From the NCBI RefSeq assembly GCF_001411555.2, contig NC_049905.1, forward strand, positions 5,146,001 to 5,210,000: a stretch of 64,000 nucleotides of DNA, read 5' to 3'. A program made the position numbers and the translations under genes. Shown in pieces: positions 1 to 10,006 of the stretch. Position 1 is the first letter of the stretch; each line of letters opens with the position of its first letter. The notes beneath the pieces were generated by a model. The model did not search any database, had not been told where the DNA came from, and worked only from the letters and a program-made list of their open reading frames with translations. This stretch comes from Juglans regia (taxonomy: Eukaryota; Streptophyta; Magnoliopsida; Fagales; Juglandaceae).

Positions 1-341
1 CATATGGACAATAAACGTCCCAGGAGGTAAAAAGAAACTAACGGGCAAAAAACAATAAATATGAAAAAGACGTTGGCCATCAAAGGTACTAAAAGCCGCC
101 AATTAAAGAAAAACCGATTGCACTAACCATTAACAAAGAGCCGCTAAGAGACAAAGATTAAAAACACTAACGGACTCAGAATTAAAAAGCCTACGTTAAC
201 AACTAATAAGACCTCAAGCCAAATTAAACCCAAAGTAACGGCAATTTAATTACCAACCCCCATTAAACACAACGTAAAAGACCAAAAAGCAAAGGCGAGC
301 AACCAGTAAGAAATAAATATAATTAAAAAATATTAACACTC
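1..341. other. A-rich, T-poor unassigned sequence at the left edge
   Basis: No open reading frame or known family is recognised here. The + strand is strikingly rich in A and poor in T, unlike the DNA to its right. Gypsy RT similarity to the right stops abruptly near 342, just after the catalytic motif. This may therefore be a second insertion, an untranslated part of another retroelement, or a rearrangement junction. Confidence 0.4.
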
Positions 342-956
342 ACTATATATCAAGATATCATAAAAAAAAGATTATCACAAACTCCCTTAAGTAAGGCTGA
401 AATACCTCATTCATCAATGATTGAAAAGTGGCAAGAGCATTGGTTAAGCCAAAATGCATAACCAATAATTCATAATGGTCTTGATGGGTTCGAAATGCTG
501 TCTTCTCAATGTTAGTCTCCCTTACCCGAATCTGATGATAGCCAGATCTGAGATCTAGCTTAGAAAAAATGGTAGCTCCACACAATTCATCAAGGAGCTC
601 ATCTACCACAGGAATATGAAACTTATCTTTAACAGTTTCCCTATTTAAAACTTTGTAATTCATGCACATACGCCAAGAACCATCAGCTTTCCTCACTAAA
701 ATGATAGCTGAAGAAAAGGAGATTGACTACACCTTATTACTCCTGCCTCCAGCAACTCTTTAACTATTTTTTCAATCTCAGTCTTTTGTACAAAGGGATA
801 TCTATATGGCCTCATAGAAATAGGCATGGTTCCTTCATTGAGATTAATTTTGTGATCATGGCTTCTCTTGGGTGGCAAGCTTTTAGGTTCCTCAAAAACT
901 ACAAAAAATTTCTTCAAAATCTCTTGAATTCCAGTATCAACTTCTTCTTCAACCAT
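342..956 (-). pseudogene. Ty3/gypsy reverse transcriptase fragment
   Basis: The minus strand encodes typical gypsy RT blocks. The first is an N-terminal segment with MRPYRYP and [15 protein letters not shown] (about 711-880). After a frame change near 690-720 come [26 protein letters not shown] and [11 protein letters not shown]. The reading frame is lost at 361-369, where a homopolymer run lies directly in the catalytic aspartate motif. Codons matching the residues after that motif (ILIYS) are seen in another frame down to about 342. RNase H does not follow. The gene is dead. Confidence 0.85.
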
Positions 957-997
957 AACCTACTGCTGCTGTATTAACTGTAAAAAACATGCATTTC

Positions 998-1684
998 TAG
1001 GGGTGTAACCGGTCCGGTCTGGTCCGGTTTTGGATAAAATCTAGGACCGAACCGGTATGTACCGGTTTTGTATTTTTCAAAACCGATTACGCATCGGTTA
1101 CCCTTCTAAACTGGTACTTCCGATTTTACCGGTTTCCGGTCCGGTCTGGTTAGGTTTTTCGGTTTTTTTAAAATGTAAATTTTACAATTTTTCATTAAAA
1201 ATTTGTTTATAAAAAAAAATTGATTTAAAAAAACTGTTTTATACTTTTATTAATATATTAGACTATATAATAGTATTAATATTAGACTATTGATATAGTT
1301 ATAAATTATATATTAGTATTAGTTATAAAATTTTAGTGATTTAGTATTAACATTTGATATAATAATTTATATATTATAATAAGAATATATGAATATATAT
1401 GTTATATATAAAATTTCACATAAAAATTTATAATTATACATTATATATAAACCTAATATATATTAATATTTAATATATATAAAATATTTTGTATAAAACT
1501 TATATATATAAATATTATTTTTTATTTTTTTTAATCAACCGGTCCGGTCCGGTTCGGTCCGGTCTAAAAAATTCCGGAACCGGCCGGTTTTTACGTTTTG
1601 AAAACCAGTTCCGGACCGGACCGGTTCAAAACCGGTCCGGTTCGGTTCGATCCGGTCCGGTTTTCCGGTTTGAGTTTACACCCC
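998..1684. mobile_element. hAT-like non-autonomous element nested in the gypsy copy
   Basis: The left end reads TAGGGGTGTAA and the right end TTTACACCCC, an imperfect terminal inverted repeat. It is flanked by the direct repeat ATGCATTTC at 989-997 and 1685-1693, which contains the 8-bp target duplication expected of hAT elements. Both subterminal regions (about 1005-1150 and 1540-1675) are crowded with CCGGT/ACCGG motifs. The middle (about 1160-1530) is almost pure A+T. No transposase is encoded. It sits between the protease and RT of the gypsy remnant, so it inserted later. Confidence 0.8.
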
Positions 1685-1799
1685 ATGCATTTCCTTTCAA
1701 TTGTTGATGACTGACAAATCTGCACATCCTCTACTAATTCAGATTTAGTAGTATTCATCCCTCTATAGTTATTAATTTCTTGTTTTGCTCAAAGGACAC

Positions 1800-2254
1800 G
1801 GTGAGACCATTAAAATCCCACAACACAGGACCCAAGGTCCTCAACCATTGCATTCCTACTACCACATCACAGCCGCAAGAGGGAATAAGAAAAAATCAAT
1901 ATTGAACATATTACCTTGCATATGAAACTGCAATTGTTCAACCATTCCTTCACCTCTCATTCTTTCCCCATTTGCCACTCGAACTTCAATTTGTTTTCCA
2001 GCATTCACCTCTAATCCCACCTTCTTAGCAATCATGGGATCAAGGAAATTATGTTTACTGCCTGTGTCTAGAAGAATGACCACAGAACAGTTCAGGACCT
2101 TACCATGAATTCCCATGGTTCTTGGGCTTAATGATCCTGCAATGGCATGCAAGAATATTTCAGGAATCTCATATTGTGCTAGTGTCATATCAACCTTATC
2201 AAGATCCTCTACCAACTCACAGCCTTGCACATCTTCTCCACCGAATAATTCCAT
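1800..2254 (-). pseudogene. Ty3/gypsy aspartic protease fragment
   Basis: The minus strand encodes SVVILLDTGSKHNFLD, a retroviral-type protease active site with DTGS where most gypsy elements have DSGS. It is followed by a typical hydrophobic flap region. A frameshift near 1870-1880 separates this from the next block, GCDVVVGMQWLRTLGPV (about 1810-1870), which normally ends the protease domain. It is part of the broken pol gene of the 342-3588 element. Confidence 0.8.
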
Positions 2255-3210
2255 CCTTCCATCACAAATATCTTGGCCTTTTTACACTTGTGACTAGGGT
2301 TCCATTTCTCATCACAGAAATAGCACAAACCCTTCTCTCTTATCTCTTTCATCTCTGTTGGGCTCACTTTTTGCACAGGCAATGATGCTTTAAAATTATT
2401 ATTTCTCCCTAATACAAAACTTTCTTTCCTTCCAACATTACTGTCAAATCCATTCCCTCCTACAAGAATTGGTACATAGGAAGCTTGATAACTTCCCCTT
2501 TTACTCCCCCCACGAGCACTACAAATGTACTTTTCTTGAATCTTGGCAAGACCAAATGCAGAATTAAGATTTTGAGGATGAAGCATCCTCACATGCAGTC
2601 TTCTTTCATCTTTCAATCCACTCAAGAACATACTCAATTTATAGTTTTCAGATAATCCCTTCAATCGATTATATTACTTCAAACTGGGTCTTATAAGCAG
2701 CAACTGTTGAACTTTGCTTGAGTCGAGTAAGAGCTTCCATGGGATCATCATAGGATGAATTCCCAAACCTCAACTGTAAGGCCTCCAAAAAAGAACTCCA
2801 AGAATAAAAAATTCCAGTTTCCTCAGCATCTTGAAACCAGATTAGAGCATTACCCTCCATGTAAAATGATGACGTTAAGATCTTTTGTCCATCCGGCATA
2901 GGATATAAAGCAAAATAATGATTCACCTTATAAATCCATCCCGTAGGATTAGTCCCATCAAATCTTGGAAAGTCTAGTTTGATCGAACGAAATTACATAC
3001 CTCTCATCTGCTCATGATTCACCTCTTCTTGTCTGCCACCATCATGTTCATTCTTCCACCGTTAATAGCATCCAGCAAAACATCTATCTTGGAACTCAGT
3101 ACCTCTAACGTCCCTTGATGATCCTCCAAACTCTTCCCTTGTTGTTCTTGATGTTGACATAACCCCACCACCATCTTTTCCAATTCTTTAAAACGCGTTC
3201 CTTCAGCCAT
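2209..3210 (-). pseudogene. Ty3/gypsy gag fragments
   Basis: Three minus-strand pieces in different frames make up gag. The N-terminal piece (about 3019-3210) starts MAEGTRFKELEK and is coiled-coil-like. A central capsid-like piece (2669-2926) contains YMEGNALIWFQD and LQLRFG, typical of retrotransposon gag. The C-terminal piece (2209-2664) contains FLSGLKDE and a zinc-knuckle-like cysteine motif CYFCDEKWNPSHKC. Stops and frameshifts near 2665 and between 2926 and 3019 break the gene. Confidence 0.8.
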
Positions 3211-3243
3211 TAGGAAAAAAAAAATTTCTCCCAGAATTTCGAA

Positions 3244-3257
3244 CCGCTCTGGTACCA
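3244..3257 (-). other. Primer-binding site of the gypsy element
   Basis: The minus strand reads TGGTACCAGAGCGG two bases inside the LTR end. This resembles the initiator-methionine tRNA primer sites of plant LTR retrotransposons, with one or two differences from the common TGGTATCAGAGC form. Confidence 0.7.
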
Positions 3258-3259
3258 AT

Positions 3260-3588
3260 TGTAAGAACACACTCAGAAAATGATCACAATTTTGATCTTC
3301 GAGGGATTAGTTCCTCCAGAAATGACTTTATTAATCTTCTTCAATGAATTACATCAGAGGCTACCTCCCTTTTTATATAGATTCCAGACGTTAAGTCGGT
3401 TAAGAGTTAAGGCATTTCAGTACATATCTTTAGCTAAGTAAGGGTACAAGGGTAATCACATACTATTTAAATGGCATGTGCCATCACATGTACAACTAAC
3501 TGCCTAACTGTTTATTGTTAGTCTTCAGTCGATGGCTCTCCTCTCCTTCAAACTTCTTCCATCATTATTCAGCTTAATGATCATAACA
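3260..3588 (-). repeat. 5' LTR of the gypsy element
   Basis: The 329-bp segment reads TGTTATGATC...TTCTTACA on the minus strand, so it has TG...CA ends, and it is followed directly by the primer-binding site. It contains a TATA-like TATATAAAAA (about 3370-3380) and an AATAAA-type polyadenylation signal near 3323-3330 in the same orientation. No partner LTR is in the window. Confidence 0.75.
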
Positions 3589-4438
3589 TCAAATTAGGTT
3601 AGAATTTTCTTCAAAGGGACATAAATTTATTTGTAATTTTATACAGAGTATTATTCGAGTCACAGGATGAATATGATCTTGAAGTTTTTTTTTTCTCTAA
3701 ATGTTTGGGCAATGGACATGAAATTAGGGAGAAAAAAAAATCAGTACCTAAAGAGGGAAGTTTAAAAGAATACAAAAGAAATGAAGATAATGGCTAAAAA
3801 AAAAAAAATACACAATATATGCATGGCTTATTTGGTATTTGTATTTTGTTTATCTTTATTTTTAATAAAAGAAATAGGCTATTGGACTTATGTCCATAAT
3901 TGGTTAGTTGGATACCCCTTCTCTTATAGAGGATGGGGTTGGTTGGGATACCTCTCATCTTTTAGAGGATGAGGGTGGTTGGAATACCCATTCCTCCTTT
4001 AGAGATAGGGTTGTGTTTTATCTCTGTTTTATACAGAAAGTGTTACTCTTTTATGAGAGTTTCTAGAAATTTAGACAATACTCGTCGCAAAGTAATTTAT
4101 GTGTGGGGAGGTGTACAACAAATGTGTAATTTGCCTTGTATTCAGAATTTTCTCTGTATTGACTCATCATAGATGTAACTTCCTTCATGAATAAAATAAA
4201 ATCTATTTTTTTATAAAAAAAATTAAGAAATTTTTTTCTCATCAGTCATTATTCATCACTTTACATTTTATATTTTATAAAAAATATCTTCACATTTTAT
4301 AAAAAAATTATAAATATGAAATGTGAAAATAAATAATAACAGATGTATCAATTAATTTAGTACCCGTTATATATTATCGACTCAATTTCCGTTAATCGTT
4401 TCCTTCAAAGAAGCCTGCTCTTAGCTGAGAAGCAAACA
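3589..4438. other. Intergenic region upstream of YLMG1
   Basis: No gene is seen. Three degenerate 36-bp repeats (units near 3902, 3938 and 3974) are followed by a stretch ending in AATAAA-like and oligo-A sequence (about 4190-4215), which looks like the tail of an old retroelement. A small AT-rich palindromic repeat (about 4245-4345) has matching ends resembling ATTATTCATCA/TAAATAATAAC. The last 60 bp before the ATG are presumably promoter and leader; a TATATATTAT at about 4367 is a weak TATA candidate. Confidence 0.4.
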
Positions 4439-5137
4439 ATGGCTACTCTAATCACCTCCCAAGCCGTCCGAAACCCTCTCCTCCTCACACCGCCAAACCT
4501 CAAACCCCCCTTCTATTCCCCTCGCTGCCACCTTTTGTCTTTCCATAACCCCTCAAAACCCCTATCTCCCCGCCTCACCACCAAGCGTAACCTAGCCACC
4601 CTTGTTCTCGCTTCGGCTTCCCCTACTTTTCCCGCTCTGCACCCACGAACCCCTCAAATCCCGACTCAGTCACAGTCTCCGCTCACCCGAACTCTCACCA
4701 CCATTGCAGCCATAGCCTTATGCTTCTCCACCCTTTTCAGCAAGCTCGTCGAAAACCTTGCTCCTCAAATCACCCAACAAGTCGTTCTGCAGAGAAACTT
4801 GGTTAGCACTGTTGGACCGCTATTCTTCGCCGCGCTAAAAGACCGGCCCACTGGGTACCTGAATACGCCGCTGACGGTGGTGGCCGCGGGGTTGGGCAAG
4901 TGGCTCGACATCTACAGTGGGGTTTTGATGGTTAGGGTTTTGCTCAGTTGGTTCCCCAACATTCCCTGGGACCGCCAGCCCTTGTCCGCTATTCGGGACC
5001 TCTGCGATCCGTATTTGAACCTCTTCCGGAATATAATCCCACCGATATTCGACACGTTGGATGTTAGCCCGCTTTTGGCTTTCGCGGTGTTGGGCACTCT
5101 TGGTTCTATTCTTAATAGCAGCAGGGGCGTGTATTGA
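4439..5137 (+). CDS. YLMG1: YlmG1-like YGGT family protein, chloroplast-targeted
   Basis: This is an intronless 232-codon gene. The first 90-100 residues are rich in Ser, Thr, Pro and Arg with few acidic residues, as in a chloroplast transit peptide. A hydrophobic stretch follows (about 85-100). The YGGT domain occupies about residues 145-230, with LDIYSGVLMVRVLLSWFPNI, then DPYLNLFRNIIPP and a second membrane segment (SPLLAFAVLGTLGSIL). YlmG proteins are cyanobacterial-derived membrane proteins. Plant YLMG1 members act in plastids and have been tied to nucleoid distribution, while a more distant relative (CCB3) serves cytochrome b6f heme attachment. The ATG in AAACAATGG is the first in frame and gives the transit peptide. 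Family assignment is firm; choice of the YLMG1 subgroup is from memory. Confidence 0.88.
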   Translation: MATLITSQAVRNPLLLTPPNLKPPFYSPRCHLLSFHNPSKPLSPRLTTKRNLATLVLASASPTFPALHPRTPQIPTQSQSPLTRTLTTIAAIALCFSTLFSKLVENLAPQITQQVVLQRNLVSTVGPLFFAALKDRPTGYLNTPLTVVAAGLGKWLDIYSGVLMVRVLLSWFPNIPWDRQPLSAIRDLCDPYLNLFRNIIPPIFDTLDVSPLLAFAVLGTLGSILNSSRGVY

Positions 5138-5682
5138 AGAAGAGAGGATTGCTGGGTTTCCTCTGTTCGTCATGGTTATATCCTTTCCTATGTTGGCAGG
5201 CTTCAGCTGGTAAAGACTATTCTATTTTCTATCCTGGTTTACTGGTCTTCTCTCTTCGTTCTTTCTAGTGTTCCTTTTCTTTATGTAATATAACCAAATA
5301 TGTATGTAAGTTCACAGTTTTAGATATTGAAGTTTGATATGTATATTATGTTTTCTAATCCTAATTGTTATATTGGCCTTAGCTTAGGATTCTGTCATAA
5401 TGGAAATAATACAATTTTGTTGGAAGTTAGAATTCTGTATGGCAATTAGTATTAATTTCTCAATCCTTTGCAATATTGGGATTTAATGTTGTGCTTGTAT
5501 CGTCCTGACTATCAAAAATCATGTACAAGTCATTTCATGATTCTGTACAATTTGTGCAGCTTGTTGTTTTCTGTGAAACATAGAATTTGAGTTACTCATT
5601 ACATGTAGCTCGATGCACGGGCATCCCTTTGTGATGGTTTCTTTGAAGTAGTATCCATGCATTACTTCTTCATCCATCTAAT

Positions 5683-5745
5683 GTTATCCGGCAGTATATT
5701 ACCGATCAAAAAAAAAAAAAAAGAAAAAAGTTATCCGGCAGTATA
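5683..5745 (+). mobile_element. 31-bp retroposon scar with 16-bp target-site duplication
   Basis: GTTATCCGGCAGTATA occurs at 5683-5698 and again at 5730-5745. Between the copies is TTACCGATC followed by a poly-A tract interrupted by one G (5699-5729). A long target duplication around an A-tailed insert is the hallmark of L1-type target-primed insertion. Only about 9 bp of the element body was copied, so the 5' truncation is extreme. Confidence 0.75.
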
Positions 5746-6230
5746 GCTTACTTATTTTAGGAGTTGGGTTTGTATCCGGCTGTGTATCTGAGGCTTTCTA
5801 TTATTTTTCTAGCCTTGTACACTAAAGTTTTAGTTATAAATTTTATTTTATAGAAAACAGGAAATGTCCCTGCTGGTTGGGAGACTTTTGCTAACATTTT
5901 TTCAAATTTGGGATAATTATTAAGAGCATTAGACACCAATAAAGATTCTGATTCCATCTGATGAAGGCGTTGTAAACTAATTTATGTAAGCAGTACTAGG
6001 AATTTAAGCATTTCAACTATTGGAACATAATAATTTTCAAAAACTAAATGTATGTGATAGCCAATAGGTTGCTCATGATAAATGCTAGAATAAGAATTAA
6101 GGGACGTGTACTTAAGGGAGAAACCATTGTTTTAGGATTATTAAGCTTCACCCTTCTGAAATAATTGGAGACTTGACGAAAGAGTGGATTTGAGTGTCAA
6201 CTGTTATATCATTTGGTGCAGAGCTTCTTA

Positions 6231-6260
6231 GAGAGAGAGAGAGAGAGACAGAGACAGAGA
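6231..6260. repeat. (GA)n microsatellite
   Basis: About 30 bp of GA repeat with two ACA interruptions, lying in non-coding DNA. Confidence 0.9.
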
Positions 6261-6792
6261 GCTCTTTTGCTTGTGCAATTGGTTTATCGATTCCTCGAAT
6301 ACTATTCTGTTATTTGATTGTGCAATTGATTCAGTTCTAAATGCTTAATGGGCCAATTAAATTGTATTAATCTTTAAGCGTATAACAATGCAAAGTAATT
6401 TCTCTGGAACTATTTTTTATGCTCATCTTGAGTGAGCAAAACCAAATGCAGAAGCTCAAGCTTAACTGAAGCCACCGGTCATGGCTTTGGCCCTTCACCA
6501 GAGGCGACCCTACCAATCCTTGAAAGCTGGGGCTGCCATCAACCGTGCTGTGAATCTTCTTGGAGTCGAGGTTCAAATGGGTATTCTTTTTGCCCTCTTT
6601 GGGCCACAATGACTGGTGTGCTGGACTAGTACCATGTAGGCGGCACTTGAATGAGCCTGCGTGACTAGTTGAAGCACAAATGCATATCTTCTTGTACCCA
6701 GCAGCTGCTTGTGTTATGGATCTTCTCAATCTTCTTTTGCACTGCCTAGCCCCTTTGCCTGACTGTACGACGTATTGGGCCTGGAAATGATT

Positions 6793-7136
6793 GAGGTCTC
6801 GTTTAGATGTTGAGTTGAGTTGAGTTGAGTTTTTTATAAATAGTATTGAATTAAGATGGTAGAGTGAGTTTTGTGGGACCTATCTAAGATGAGTTTAGAT
6901 GTGTTTAAATGTTAATATGAGTTTAAATGTATTTATGAAAAATTGAAGAAGGTTGTAGGTCCTGCGTGTAAATGTGTTGAGTTGAAAAAAGTTATAGATC
7001 CTACGTGTAAAGATGCCTTGAATTGAGTGAAGTTTAATGATTTGTAAATTGTGTGTTTGGATGTTAGGCTAGATTTAAATTTAAACTCAACACAGATGAG
7101 ATGAGTTGAGATGAGTCAATGTTCTAAATGAGGCCT
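6793..7136. mobile_element. Tourist/PIF-Harbinger-like MITE, copy 1
   Basis: The ends AGGTCTCGTTTAGA and TCTAAATGAGGCCT are inverted repeats with two mismatches. The interior is rich in GAGTTGAGTTGAG and TTTAGATGT blocks. It is clearly related to the inverse-oriented copy at 24977-25308, with shared blocks such as TGTAGGTCC and AAATGTATTTAT. The target duplication is not clean here. Confidence 0.7.
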
Positions 7137-7239
7137 AATCATTAAGTGGCAAATTCATTGTGAGGATAGTGAGTGGGACAGTCACACGAATTGATCCATG
7201 AGTGAATTTTTTGGGTGGCATTAAATATTTTAATAAATA

Positions 7240-7438
7240 TTGAAGGATCTATTTCGACAAGTTGAGATTAAAATTAAAAGTTGAATAAAATATTATTATA
7301 ACATATTTTTTAATATTATTTTTATTTTAAAATTTGAAAAAGTTATATTGTTTGTTTTATTTTGTGTGAGAATTTGAAAAAATTGTAATGATTAGATGAG
7401 ATGAAATTAGTTGAGATGAGCTGTGAAAACAAACGGGG
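7240..7438. mobile_element. AT-rich MITE family B, copy 1
   Basis: Blocks TTGAATAAAATATTATTATA, TATTTTAAAATTTGAAAA and GATGAGATGAAA recur at 23184-23350, 57871-58063 and 58739-58860. No coding potential. Ends are only approximate in this copy. Confidence 0.6.
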
Positions 7439-8705
7439 TTGAATCCAACAAAATTATACCAGAATTCATATGCCGGTTGGAGTTTAGATATCCAAAGGAC
7501 CAAATCCCACAAAAGTATACCAGAATTCAAATGCCCCGAACATATACTCAGTCCTTTATCACAACCAGTCAGGAACTTATGAGGTCCTTGGGATAACTCA
7601 AGCCAATTATTTGCTTATCAAAGGCACAAATTTACAATAATAAATATATCCGATGGACGTAAAAAACATAAACATGTCATTGTGTGAAAGAAGGCAGCAA
7701 TAAGACAATTCTCAACATCGTTCAATGTGCAGAAGGATTGCATGATGATGGATTGCATGATGATGTTCAATGTAATTACAAACATAGAATCCTCGTGGGT
7801 TCTTGCTTGCTGCTTGCCATTGAAATTGATTCGTATAATTTGATCTGGAAGTTTCAAGTCTAAGTAAAAAAAACCGTTTAAGAGAACTGGCCCTGCATTG
7901 GGTTGGCAAGTTAGAGGTATGGCTGGATGCACGACGTTACACGAGCTGTGTGACTCTTTGTATTGAAGCTTTTGTCTTGTTAAAGCTCATGTATTACACT
8001 GGTAGCTAGTACTCTGATCTCATGTAGTACCATGCAGAGGATGTAACATTATTAACTGGGACAAAAAGCACCAGTACTTCATAATTCTCTAGCACGCTCA
8101 AAGGAATTCATCCTTAGAGTGTAGTGAAGGTAGGATGTGGATCACAAAGAACTATGCACCCTTTTCCAACCCATTCTCTCTCTAAAAACCGATTGTCCTC
8201 TCTAATTTAATTTGCAGAACAAATTCCTTTCTCTTGTCTATAGTTTTAGTGGGTTTTTCTCTCTTTTCTTTTTCCCTTTGGGTAGGACAAATCCACTGCT
8301 TTCTGGCAACCAATTGTCCACAAGCTAAGCTGCTGATTTTCCAATAAGAGCCCATGCAAAATCATAGCCATCCAACTATCGTGTAGCGTTTTCATGCCTC
8401 CCAAACTTTGTGTAAGTCTTACGTATCATTGCAATAGCATGTCTCTAACTTATACGCTTGAGACATCGAAGCTGGCTTCGTCGGCCTCAAATATTTAACA
8501 TCTGTGCCACGTACATATCCCTCTTCTCCATAGATGTGCTAGTCTCATGTCTCGGTACGCCAAGGGCCAGGCTTCCTTGCTCTCGACGAACTAGCGACAT
8601 CAAAGGCATCCAACCACATCTACTCAGTAACGAATTACTAGCGACATCAAGACGTTGACTCTTTTAGCAGTCACTCTAGTATTTACCAGTACGGAACATA
8701 GATTT

Positions 8706-8902
8706 GCTATGTTTGGCAAGTGAGAGTCTCACTATTATTCTTTATTTTATTATTACTTTTTACTTACTTTTATATTATTCATTACTTTTCACCTACTTTT
8801 TATTACTATTTAATATTTTATTATTATTTTTTCATTACTTTTTCACTACTATTCACAAACATTCTCAACACTTCTCAACACTTCTCACTACCCAAACGTA
8901 CC
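8706..8902. mobile_element. MITE with about 18-bp inverted ends
   Basis: The left end TATGTTTGGCAAGTGAGA pairs with the right end TCTCACTACCCAAACGTA with about three mismatches. The body is a pyrimidine-rich TTATTATT/CACTACTTTT sequence without coding potential. The open frames here are composition artefacts. Confidence 0.65.
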
Positions 8903-9696
8903 TTAGTCTTCCGATTTATGGTCTACTTTTTAATTTTCTTTTCTGGTATTGCTTTCACTGTAATGAAGTTTTTGTTTGGAATGTCCTATCGGCTACTCTT
9001 ATACCTCTTGTTAAGATAAAATGCAGATGACAAAATTTACCTCTTTCCATCAATTTAATTTTTTGAAATAAGTATAATAATTTCACATAGCATAGAGCAG
9101 AAGTCTTGAATTCTCTACACTCTATCCCAAAATACAAATGACTAAATATGACTTCTCATTAGTTTAAACTTTTGAGATGAGTGGCGATTTAATACTTCTA
9201 ATTTAGTTTAATGATAGATGATTGCGATGCAAAAACACATGCATGATCCTTGGACTAATTAGTTATAACTAGATCAGTACACTTCATATCTCTAATCCAT
9301 ACTACTAAGCCAAAAGTTTGCGGTCCATTCTCTTTTCTTCAACCTCTATTTGGTAGAAGGGCGCCTAATAATTCATATCCGGTATTATTTGATCAGTCTC
9401 GCTAAAATAAGAAAGAAAGTAGAAAAAACATGCATGCATGCATGCAGTAGTACTGGAGCTAGCAGCAATAATTTTTGAAGCAAAATTCACGTGCTTAAGA
9501 GTCAAGACCCTTTAATTTCCAATCATACAAGCAATTTTCCAATCGCTTGCAATAAGATTTTTTCATATTATATATACCAGATAGTCATGGTTTTGGATTC
9601 AGAATCGCGCAGCTAGCTTCTTTATGATCATGTACTGGGATGCGGGAATTATAGCAAACAAGATCAGAATAAATATTGAGAGCGCAAGAAAAAGAT

Positions 9697-9750
9697 AGTC
9701 TATGGAATAATGAGTTGTTGCTCAGTCTATGGAATAATGAGTTGTTGCTC
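9697..9750. repeat. Perfect 27-bp tandem duplication beside the copia insertion
   Basis: AGTCTATGGAATAATGAGTT plus seven more bases occurs at 9697-9723 and again at 9724-9750 without a mismatch. It ends 20 bp before the left LTR of the copia element. Confidence 0.9.
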
Positions 9751-9770
9751 CCTGATCCATAGATAACATG

Positions 9771-10006
9771 TGTTGAAGAAAAGAAATGAGGATATTTATA
9801 ACAATGATGGTTTTACATATTTATAGCTAGAAATGGAAAGCTGTACATAAAGAATATTCTAGACTCTAGGTTTGTTACAAATGAAATGAGGATGCCGCTG
9901 CATGCCGCTGCATGTTGCAGGTGTTTGTTACGTGATGCTGCTATAATCCTTCGGCTGTGATACCTGTGAGCTAGGCTTTATTATTGGAACAATATTAGCC
10001 TTAACA
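9771..10006 (-). repeat. 3' LTR of the copia element (236 bp)
   Basis: Identical to the other LTR from 9801 to 10006. At 9786-9800 a 15-bp segment replaces the 35 bp seen in the 5' LTR (14090-14124). The segment consists of two overlapping copies of nearby LTR motifs, GAAATGAGGAT and ATATTTATA. This LTR also contains the last codons and the stop of the polyprotein gene. Confidence 0.95.

Larger units (their letters stand above)
342..3588 (-). mobile_element. Degenerate Ty3/gypsy LTR retrotransposon, 5' part only
   Basis: Read on the minus strand the order is LTR (3260-3588), primer-binding site, gag with zinc knuckle, aspartic protease, then reverse transcriptase. This is the Ty3/gypsy order. 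Every coding segment is broken by stops or frameshifts, so the element is not functional. RNase H, integrase and the second LTR are not visible; similarity ends near 342. A hAT-like element (998-1684) is inserted between protease and RT. The gag knuckle and protease styles resemble plant chromovirus-like gypsy elements, but I cannot fix the clade by eye. Confidence 0.85.
5138..9770. other. Gene-free region between YLMG1 and the copia element
   Basis: The first few hundred bases are probably the YLMG1 3' untranslated region. The rest holds a short retroposon scar (5683-5745), a GA microsatellite (6231-6260), a Tourist-like MITE (6793-7136), an AT-rich MITE (about 7240-7438), another MITE (8706-8902) and a 27-bp tandem duplication (9697-9750). 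The open frames at 6367-6729, 7618-7932 and 8458-8658 show no family signature and no exon-like context. I see no gene. Confidence 0.6.

Noticed and set aside
6367..6729. 120-codon minus-strand frame
   Set aside because: No domain, no homologue that I recognise and biased Ser/Lys/His content. The overlapping opposite frame is equally long for its size.
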